Assembly: GCA_002437405.1 (NCBI GenBank)
Contig: DJPO01000092.1
Span: forward strand, 1-6,199
DNA length: 6,199 nt
Direction: 5' to 3'
DNA from: Opitutia bacterium UBA6410
GTDB taxonomy: Bacteria; Verrucomicrobiota; Verrucomicrobiia; Opitutales; Intestinicryptomonadaceae
Below, in pieces: positions 1 to 4,099 of this stretch (its first letter is position 1; each line of letters begins with the position of its first letter). Made by a program: the position numbers and the translations under genes. The notes under the pieces were generated by a model. The model worked only from the letters and a program-made list of their open reading frames with translations, was not told where the DNA came from and ran no database searches.

Positions 1-24
1 ATCAAGCCTGATTTCACGCGCCCC

Positions 25-56
25 AAAAAAAAGCGGAGCAATGCTCCGCTTTTTTT
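25..56 (-). terminator. Rho-independent terminator after rplS (symmetrical, could work both ways)
   Basis: Seven base pairs, GCGGAGC (33-39) with GCTCCGC (43-49), enclose the loop AAT. The stem is flanked by A8 on the left (25-32) and T7 on the right (50-56), so the A and T runs can lengthen the pairing to 14 bp. On the minus strand the stem is followed by a run of T, and it lies a few bases past the rplS stop codon, so it ends the rpsP-trmD-rplS operon. The symmetry means it could also end a plus-strand gene arriving from left of the window; bases 1-24 show no gene. Confidence 0.93.
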
Positions 57-59
57 GCG

Positions 60-413
60 TTAGATTCTCTTTTCCTTGACCTTGGACGCCTCACGACCAA
101 CGCGGTCGCGGAGGTAGTAGAGACGCGCGCGCATCGGGACGGATTCGCGTTCGACTTCGATCTTCTCGACGTTCGGCGAATTTACCGGAAATACTCTTTC
201 GACGCCTTCGCCGTACGAAATGCGGCGAACCGTAAATGTTTCGTGGATTCCGCTGCCCTTTCTCGCGATTACGATACCCGAGAAAATCTGGATACGTTCC
301 TTGTCGCCTTCGCGCACTTTCGTGTGGACGCGTACGCCGTCGCCGATTTTGAAGTTGGCTTTGTCGGCTTTGATTTGGTCTTTCGTGATTTCTTTCAACA
401 ACTCTTGGTTCAT
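60..413 (-). CDS. rplS: 50S ribosomal protein L19 (bL19)
   Basis: This is a structural protein of the large ribosomal subunit, located at the interface with the 30S subunit. The 117-residue product has the family's usual length. The family signature lies at about residues 51-80, including HETFTVRRISYGEGVERVFP. The basic C-terminal end contains RARLYYLRDRVGREA. The ATG at 413 is preceded by AAAGGAA (420-426) with a 6-nt gap, and this site overlaps the end of trmD, whose stop codon is only 3 nt upstream. That tight junction suggests translational coupling to trmD. The gene is last in the rpsP-trmD-rplS operon and is followed directly by a strong terminator. Nothing about it is unusual. Confidence 0.98.
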   Translation of the reverse strand: MNQELLKEITKDQIKADKANFKIGDGVRVHTKVREGDKERIQIFSGIVIARKGSGIHETFTVRRISYGEGVERVFPVNSPNVEKIEVERESVPMRARLYYLRDRVGREASKVKEKRI

Positions 414-416
414 TGT

Positions 417-1106
417 TTATTCCTTTGTTTTAAATATGTCTTGTCTGCGCTCCTTCGTTTTTTCCACCTGTTTTTGCACGCGCCAAGCCTCGATTGCCGC
501 GTGGTTGCCCGACAATAGCACTTCGGGAACTTTCATTCCCCGAAATTCCGCCGGTCTTGTATATTGTGGAAAAGCGAGAAGATTGCCGTTAAATGAGTCA
601 AACGTCAAGGAATTTTCTTCGCCCAAAACGCCTTTTACGTATCTCGCCACCGTGTCGGCCAAAACCGCCGCCGGCAACGTGCCGTTTGTAAGGACGTAAT
701 CGCCTATAGAAATTTCCCTGTCTATGACGCAATCGCGGATTCGTTGGTCGATGCCCTCGTAATGCCCGCTGAGGATTATCAAGTGCCCCGCGTTGGACAG
801 CTCGGAAGCTATTTTCGGCGAGAGTTTTTCGCCGTCGGGGCACATGTAGATTCTCGTGCAGTTCGGAGTTTGCAGGGCTTCAATCGCGGCGAAGACGGGT
901 TCGGGCTTCATCACCATTCCAGGGCCGCCGCCGAAGGGGCGGTCGTCGGTGACTTTGTGTACGCCCTCCGCCCAATCGCGGATATTGTGCACTTGCAAAT
1001 CGAGGATTCCGGCATTTTGCGCGCGTGCCAACATACTCTCGCCAAGAAAGCCCGAAAGCATATTCGGAAAGAGCGTGAGAAAGTCGATTTTCAACTTCGC
1101 GGACAT
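417..1106 (-). CDS. trmD: tRNA (guanine-N1)-methyltransferase TrmD
   Basis: TrmD transfers a methyl group from S-adenosylmethionine to N1 of guanosine 37 in tRNAs, which prevents +1 frameshifting. It is a cytoplasmic SPOUT (trefoil-knot) enzyme that acts as a dimer. From the ATG at 1106 the product is 229 residues, slightly shorter than the roughly 250 of E. coli. It opens with KIDFLTLFPNML, the usual TrmD N-terminus. Family motifs follow in order: DDRPFGGGPGMVMKPEP (54-70), LSGHYEGIDQRI (112-123), SIGDYVLTNGTLPA (133-146, where many bacteria have SGGELPA), and FDSF with D170 matching the catalytic Asp. R155 matches the conserved knot arginine, and YTRP is at 182-185. An in-frame TTG at 1145 would add 13 residues but lies in the loop of a hairpin, so I prefer 1106. 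No clear ribosome binding site precedes it. Confidence 0.96.
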   Translation of the reverse strand: MSAKLKIDFLTLFPNMLSGFLGESMLARAQNAGILDLQVHNIRDWAEGVHKVTDDRPFGGGPGMVMKPEPVFAAIEALQTPNCTRIYMCPDGEKLSPKIASELSNAGHLIILSGHYEGIDQRIRDCVIDREISIGDYVLTNGTLPAAVLADTVARYVKGVLGEENSLTFDSFNGNLLAFPQYTRPAEFRGMKVPEVLLSGNHAAIEAWRVQKQVEKTKERRQDIFKTKE

Positions 1107-1132
1107 TGCGCAAAAACGGACATCTACACAAA

Positions 1133-1156
1133 GACCCGTCGGCAATGCGACGGGTC
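1133..1156 (-). promoter_or_regulatory. Hairpin in the rpsP-trmD intergenic spacer
   Basis: A perfect 9-bp inverted repeat, GACCCGTCG (1133-1141) and CGACGGGTC (1148-1156), surrounds a 6-nt loop. In the transcript it starts about 20 nt after the rpsP stop codon and ends 26 nt before the trmD ATG. The bases after it are TTTGTGTAG, not a proper T run, so full termination is unlikely. It could lower trmD expression relative to rpsP, protect the upstream mRNA end or be a processing site. The structure is read directly; the role is inferred. Confidence 0.6.
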
Positions 1157-1176
1157 GGAGGTGGATTTAAAAGGGA

Positions 1177-1437
1177 TTAGGCGTTGGCCGCTTCGGCCTT
1201 GGCTTTCTTGAGAAGAGCCTTGACGGTATCGGTGGGCTTTGCGCCTACGCTAACCCAGTAGTCCGCTCTTTCGAGATTGATTTTCGACAGAACCTCCTTG
1301 CCTCTGGGGCTGGGATTGTACATGCCGAGAGTTTCGACAAACTTGCCGTCGCGACGCGATGCGCTTTCGGCTACGACTACGCGATAAATGGGGTTATGCG
1401 CCGCGCCGTTTCTTTGAAGTCTGATTTTAAGTGCCAT
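1177..1437 (-). CDS. rpsP: 30S ribosomal protein S16 (bS16)
   Basis: S16 is a structural protein of the small ribosomal subunit that helps 30S assembly. The product is 86 residues, normal for the family. It begins MALKIRLQRNGAAHNPIYRV, continues VVAESASRRDGKFVETLG with YNP just after, and has the usual WVSVGAKPTDTVKALLKKA near its end. The tail AKAEAANA is short and alanine-rich. The ATG at 1437 has no recognisable Shine-Dalgarno sequence; the 20 nt before it are A-rich. It is the first gene of the operon. In many bacteria rimM lies between rpsP and trmD, but here the 70-nt spacer holds only a hairpin. Confidence 0.97.
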   Translation of the reverse strand: MALKIRLQRNGAAHNPIYRVVVAESASRRDGKFVETLGMYNPSPRGKEVLSKINLERADYWVSVGAKPTDTVKALLKKAKAEAANA

Positions 1438-1614
1438 ATTGTTTTGTTGTTATTTTATTTTTGATTTTTGCAAATACCGCGCAAACTTCGGGTTTATTAG
1501 CCGCATTTTCGCCGAGAGAACTTGACGGGAACCAAGGATAACCACCTGTATCTGAATCTTCCCCGTTTGAGGCGAAAAAAATAAGCCCGCACTTTGTGCA
1601 ATATTTATCGAACA

Positions 1615-1643
1615 ATACAATCCTTTGGGGGAATGCATTGCAA
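1615..1643 (-). promoter_or_regulatory. Possible promoter for the rpsP operon
   Basis: On the minus strand TTGCAA (1638-1643) is followed after 17 bp by TTGTAT (1615-1620). The spacing is ideal but the -10 box matches TATAAT at only three of six positions. It lies just downstream of the terminator of the small basic protein gene, where an operon promoter is expected. This is a weak candidate chosen by position as much as by sequence. Confidence 0.25.
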
Positions 1644-1677
1644 GAAAAATTTTCGGATTTCGGCGGATATTTCCGCC

Positions 1678-1720
1678 AAAAAAATAAAAAAAGCGCGTTT
1701 CGGGAATTTTACGAAACGCG
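1678..1720 (-). terminator. Rho-independent terminator of the small basic protein gene
   Basis: The 9-bp stem CGCGTTTCG (1694-1702) and CGAAACGCG (1712-1720) encloses a 9-nt loop. On the minus strand it is followed by a T-rich tail of 15 nt (1692 to 1678) interrupted by single bases. It lies 57 nt after the stop codon of the small basic protein gene and separates that gene from the rpsP operon. Confidence 0.85.
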
Positions 1721-1735
1721 GGGAAATTAAACCGA

Positions 1736-1762
1736 CATATCCGCAAGCGGATTGCGGATATG
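1736..1762. repeat. Inverted repeat with a third half-site
   Basis: CATATCCGCA (1736-1745) and TGCGGATATG (1753-1762) form a perfect 10-bp inverted repeat with a 7-nt loop. The loop carries another GCGGAT (1747-1752), so ATCCGC (1739-1744) could instead pair with it across two bases. This gives two mutually exclusive hairpins. Neither strand has a T run after it in the right place, so it is probably not a terminator by itself. It lies 14 nt past the stop codon of the small basic protein gene and before that gene's terminator, so it would be part of the 3' untranslated region. Confidence 0.6.
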
Positions 1763-1776
1763 AAAGAAAAAAAACC

Positions 1777-1935
1777 TTATTCGGCGGGTTTTGTCTTGGG
1801 AAGACCCGTCACGCGCGTGACCGTCTTAATCGAACCGCGTTTGCGCAAAAGGTCGATGCGTTCAAAACGCTTGAGAACGCTGCGCTTTTTGGAAGATGCG
1901 GAACCACTGCTTTTGAAACTGCTATGCTGGGACAT
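1777..1935 (-). CDS. Small basic protein of the Chlamydiae/Verrucomicrobia family
   Basis: The product is 52 residues. A serine-rich start (MSQHSSFKSSGSASS) leads into a very basic body, with 14 Lys/Arg against 3 Asp/Glu. The body contains VLKRFERIDLLRKRG (20-34) and ends RVTGLPKTKP (41-50). From memory this pattern matches a small basic protein conserved across Chlamydiae and Verrucomicrobia and thought to bind nucleic acid; its exact role is not established. The ATG at 1935 has the strongest ribosome binding site in the window, AAAAGGAG (1942-1949), 6 nt upstream. The gene has its own terminator (1678-1720) and sits immediately upstream of the ribosomal operon. Its small size makes it easy to miss, and two longer plus-strand frames lie over it. 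Confidence 0.9.
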   Translation of the reverse strand: MSQHSSFKSSGSASSKKRSVLKRFERIDLLRKRGSIKTVTRVTGLPKTKPAE

Positions 1936-1968
1936 AATTCTCTCCTTTTATAAAATCAATAAAACGCC

Positions 1969-1998
1969 TTATTAAAGAAACGGATTTTCAAATTGCAA
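1969..1998 (-). promoter_or_regulatory. Possible promoter of the small basic protein gene
   Basis: On the minus strand TTGCAA (1993-1998) and TAATAA (1969-1974) are separated by 18 bp, followed by the ribosome binding site at 1942-1949. Both boxes match the sigma-70 consensus at about four of six positions. No clear terminator separates it from the channel gene ending at 2027, so read-through from that gene is also possible. Confidence 0.35.
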
Positions 1999-2026
1999 CA
2001 CTTTTTTGAACCAAGCGGAAAGTTTT

Positions 2027-2785
2027 TTAATTTTCATAGGGATATTTGCCGTTTACGGGCAGATTTCGGTACAAATCGCGGCGCGGCGGATTCTTCTGCG
2101 GGTGCGGCTTCGCGGGCGAGTCTTCCGCAGAGCCGCCCATTTTGCGGAGCAGCCACGATGACAGCAACGCCGCGTTGAGGCTGAAAAGCCCGATTCCGCA
2201 AAACATCAGCCCCATCGCAACACACCTGCCCTGCATCGTAATCGGATACACGTCGCCGTAGCCTACCGTGCTGACGGTATCGACCGCCCACCAGAGGGCG
2301 TCGAAATAGCTTTTGATGTTGGCGTCGGCGGACTCGCTTTCGAAGTGCAAAACGAGCACCGAGGAAAGCAGCATTCCCCCGCAAAGAAGTACCGCCGAAA
2401 GAAAAAACGTCGCCGCAAATGCGTTTGCGAAGAAATTCCCGCGCCGCCCGCCGTTTCCCAGCCCGTAGTTGCGGATAATCCGCGCCGCGCTCGCGATTCT
2501 GCCGAATCGCAGAAAAGTCATAAACGGCAGCGCGGAAACGAGGTCAATCCAGCCCCACTTCCAAAATCCGAGTTTGTCCGAATTTGCGAGCCACCGCCAA
2601 ACCACGTCCACGAGAAAAAACACGCACGCAAAAAAATCGGCGATTTTCAGGATTTTGACCGCCTCGGGATTGGGCGTAAAAAAGAACGGATACGCAATTT
2701 CGCAAAAGACCACGACCGTCCAAAAAAGGACAAAGGCGTACCATTGTCCCGAAGGCGGCGGAATTTTCCGAAACAAAATTTTCAT
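2027..2785 (-). CDS. Voltage-gated-type potassium channel, six transmembrane helices
   Basis: This is a predicted inner-membrane potassium channel subunit that would assemble as a tetramer. From the ATG at 2785 it has 252 residues. Hydrophobic segments fall at about 15-36 (S1), 44-65 (S2), 78-90 (S3, with the Kv-like IDLVSALPF), 92-105 (S4, LRFGRIASAARIIR, with R93, R96, R102 and R105), 118-148 (S5) and 185-213 (S6). The pore helix (159-171) is followed by the selectivity filter TVGYGD (173-178). The 39-residue tail is Pro- and charge-rich, with no RCK or cyclic-nucleotide domain. An in-frame TTG at 2815 would add 10 residues. Neither start has a clear ribosome binding site. The upstream terminator suggests the gene is transcribed alone. 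With few S4 arginines, true voltage gating is uncertain. Confidence 0.9.
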   Translation of the reverse strand: MKILFRKIPPPSGQWYAFVLFWTVVVFCEIAYPFFFTPNPEAVKILKIADFFACVFFLVDVVWRWLANSDKLGFWKWGWIDLVSALPFMTFLRFGRIASAARIIRNYGLGNGGRRGNFFANAFAATFFLSAVLLCGGMLLSSVLVLHFESESADANIKSYFDALWWAVDTVSTVGYGDVYPITMQGRCVAMGLMFCGIGLFSLNAALLSSWLLRKMGGSAEDSPAKPHPQKNPPRRDLYRNLPVNGKYPYEN

Positions 2786-2836
2786 CAATGCAGTTAGACA
2801 GAAATCCGCCCGCAAAGTTGCGGTTCAAAAGAGGCG

Positions 2837-2872
2837 AAAAAAAATCCGAACCCCGCTGCGGGATTCGGATTT
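2837..2872 (-). terminator. Rho-independent terminator of the exported-protein gene
   Basis: AAATCCGAA (2842-2850) pairs with TTCGGATTT (2864-2872). An inner CCCG/CGGG extends the stem past one C-A mismatch and leaves a 3-nt loop. On the minus strand the stem is followed by T8 (2844 to 2837). It begins 20 nt after the stop codon of the gene at 2892-3632 and isolates that gene from the channel gene. Confidence 0.92.
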
Positions 2873-2891
2873 GCATATTCGGAAATTTTTT

Positions 2892-3632
2892 TTAGAAACG
2901 CAGGATAAACGCATTCGAGATCACGTTTTTCAGCTCGCGTTCGGTAATCCAGACGGGGCCGTCCTTACTAACGCCCGCGAGCAGATACTCGTTCGTCTTC
3001 TTGTTGAAACCGAGCACGAGAGCCTGCAGGAAAACCCTGTCGCGGCTGACCGCGATTTTCTTCTTTTCGAGCTTCTTGACCGCCTTTGCCCATTCTTCGG
3101 GCGACTTGGCGTTTTTACGCTCGGCGGTGCGCTCCTTCAAATCGTTGTCGTAGATATCGCTTTCGGCGACCCAGCACAAGAGCGGGATACCGTCGGAAAG
3201 GCGGTTGCGGGTGTTGTTCGGAGTGAAACCGACTTTCTGAAGACCCATTCCCTTTGTGTTCAAATACTTGTTGACGCCCGCGATAATACCGTCAACGGAC
3301 ACGAGCTCCTTGCGCTTGCCCTTTTTGTCGACCGCCCCCGTGGCCTTGTCTACAGACGCCGCGAGCTTTTCGAAATCAAGCTCGTTGTCGACATACGAGA
3401 CGAGCGCGAGCATTGTGATGTGCAGATTCCTGACCTTCGCCATCGTGGCTTCGTCGGGGAACGGGAGCTTTTTTATGCAAGTGTCGCCGAAGTCGTTTGT
3501 TTCGACGCGCGATTTAAACTCCTGCTTCAGTTCGGACTTCGACTTATCCTTCGCGCCGTCCGCCGCGGGAGCGGCAAAGCACGCCGAAGCGGCAAACGCC
3601 GCAATGATTGAAAGCAAAATTTTAATCTTCAT
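2892..3632 (-). CDS. Exported protein of unknown function, possibly a degenerate C39/papain-like fold
   Basis: I do not recognise a named family. The 246-residue product starts with a signal peptide (MKIKILLSIIAAFAASACFA), probably cut after residue 20; AASAC at 14-18 could alternatively be a weak lipobox. A lysine-rich, charged stretch follows. The layout then recalls bacterial C39-like peptidases: a helix at 67-82 where the catalytic Cys helix would be, LSDGIPLLCWV (145-155), and ALVLGFNKKTNEYLLAG (204-220) with WITERELKNVISNAFIL at the end. The expected Cys (the helix reads LHITMLALVSY) and His (Q203 before ALVLGF) are missing, so a peptidase activity is doubtful. The ATG at 3632 follows AAAGGAG (3643-3649), and promoter and terminator make this a single-gene unit. 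The fold assignment is inference; export is fairly sure. Confidence 0.85.
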   Translation of the reverse strand: MKIKILLSIIAAFAASACFAAPAADGAKDKSKSELKQEFKSRVETNDFGDTCIKKLPFPDEATMAKVRNLHITMLALVSYVDNELDFEKLAASVDKATGAVDKKGKRKELVSVDGIIAGVNKYLNTKGMGLQKVGFTPNNTRNRLSDGIPLLCWVAESDIYDNDLKERTAERKNAKSPEEWAKAVKKLEKKKIAVSRDRVFLQALVLGFNKKTNEYLLAGVSKDGPVWITERELKNVISNAFILRF

Positions 3633-3642
3633 ATAAAAAATA

Positions 3643-3684
3643 CTCCTTTATTAAATAGTAGCGGGAAAAGACGGATTTTGTCAA
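3643..3684 (-). promoter_or_regulatory. Promoter and ribosome binding site of the exported-protein gene
   Basis: On the minus strand a perfect -35 box TTGACA (3679-3684) is followed after 18 bp by TACTAT (3655-3660, four of six matches). The Shine-Dalgarno sequence AAAGGAG (3643-3649) lies just downstream, 10 nt before the ATG at 3632. The transcript would have a short leader. This is the best sigma-70-type promoter in the window. Confidence 0.7.
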
Positions 3685-3863
3685 CAACAATAGCCACGCC
3701 CGCAGAGTCGAAACGCGCCACGCCACTGTCCAAGCCCAAACGCCAGAAGACGCAGCCCTGCGCCAGAAGCCCGATAACGAACGCCGGCAGTTCTGCAATC
3801 AGACACCCCCGCCGTTCGTAGTTCAGCCGCCCGACGCCTACGACGCCCAACGTCCGACACCAA
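3685..3863. other. Stretch without a supported gene between the lipoprotein and the exported-protein promoter
   Basis: About 180 nt of moderately GC-rich sequence. Minus-strand frames of 60 to 73 residues cross it (3681-3863 and 3629-3850), and one plus-strand frame is open through it without a usable ATG. None has a ribosome binding site or recognisable motif. I see no clear terminator for the lipoprotein gene. It may be decayed sequence or an unrecognised 3' extension of the lipoprotein locus. Confidence 0.4.
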
Positions 3864-4049
3864 TCAAAGAACGCTCGGGGAATTTACCTCGTAGCCCGTG
3901 CCGATTCCGCCGACACCCTTGCCCATGTCTTCGCCGTCGCCGAAATAGGCGGGGTCGTTCCACGAAGCGGGCATTTCGCAACCCGCGAGAAGCAGTGCGG
4001 CAAACGCCGCGAGAGCCAACGCAAAAAATTTCGCAAAAGAATTTTTCAT
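3864..4049 (-). CDS. Very small predicted lipoprotein
   Basis: The product is 61 residues. Residues 1-23 form a signal peptide (MKNSFAKFFALALAAFAALL, then LAG), and LLAGC gives a good lipobox with the lipidated Cys at 24. The mature part is only 38 residues. It has PASWNDPAYFGDGEDMGKG followed by the glycine-rich VGGIGTGYEV, and it is acidic overall. No known family is recognised. The ATG at 4049 is chosen; an in-frame TTG at 4055 adds two residues. Neither has a clear ribosome binding site. The gene begins 50 nt after the ABC-F stop codon, so the two may share a transcript. The signal peptide argues that it is real, but the short mature part leaves open a truncated remnant of a longer lipoprotein. 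Confidence 0.65.
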   Translation of the reverse strand: MKNSFAKFFALALAAFAALLLAGCEMPASWNDPAYFGDGEDMGKGVGGIGTGYEVNSPSVL

Positions 4050-4099
4050 ATGCAAAAGAGAATGGAAAAAATTTTCCGATTTTCAATAAACAAATGCGG

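Larger units (their letters stand above)
1438..1776 (-). other. 339-nt stretch without a supported gene: terminator plus rpsP leader
   Basis: Read in the direction of transcription, the stretch first holds an inverted repeat (1736-1762) and the terminator of the small basic protein gene (1678-1720). It then holds a possible promoter near 1615-1643 and an AT-rich leader of roughly 170 nt before rpsP. Within that leader a weak hairpin (1587-1601) is followed by T7 (1575-1581). Two minus-strand reading frames cross the region (1427-1615 from a TTG, and 1450-1746). Neither resembles a known family, and the first runs into rpsP, so I do not call them. Confidence 0.6.

Noticed and set aside
1427..1615. 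Minus-strand frame of 62 residues from a TTG, starting MFDKYCTKCG, reminiscent of a zinc ribbon
   Set aside because: It has only one CxxC near the start, no second pair in zinc-ribbon context, a non-ATG start, and it overlaps the start of rpsP. It is more likely leader sequence.
1450..1746. Minus-strand frame of 98 residues through the terminator and rpsP leader
   Set aside because: It runs through a clear terminator stem and its T-rich tail, and the translation resembles no known protein.
1594..1953. Plus-strand frames of 119 and 71 residues over the small basic protein gene
   Set aside because: The minus strand holds a recognisable conserved protein with a strong ribosome binding site and terminator; the plus-strand frames have neither.
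2469..3611. Plus-strand open frame of 380 codons across the channel and exported-protein genes
   Set aside because: It is antisense to two convincing minus-strand genes and crosses a terminator, and its translation shows no family motif, signal peptide or domain pattern.
3629..3850. Minus-strand frame of 73 residues upstream of the exported-protein gene
   Set aside because: It starts at a TTG without a ribosome binding site, runs over the TTGACA promoter and overlaps the next start codon; it has no recognisable motif.
4063..4076. Palindrome GGAAAA/TTTTCC between the ABC-F and lipoprotein genes
   Set aside because: The stem is only A, T and two G-C pairs with a 2-nt loop, too weak and too tight to call a terminator.
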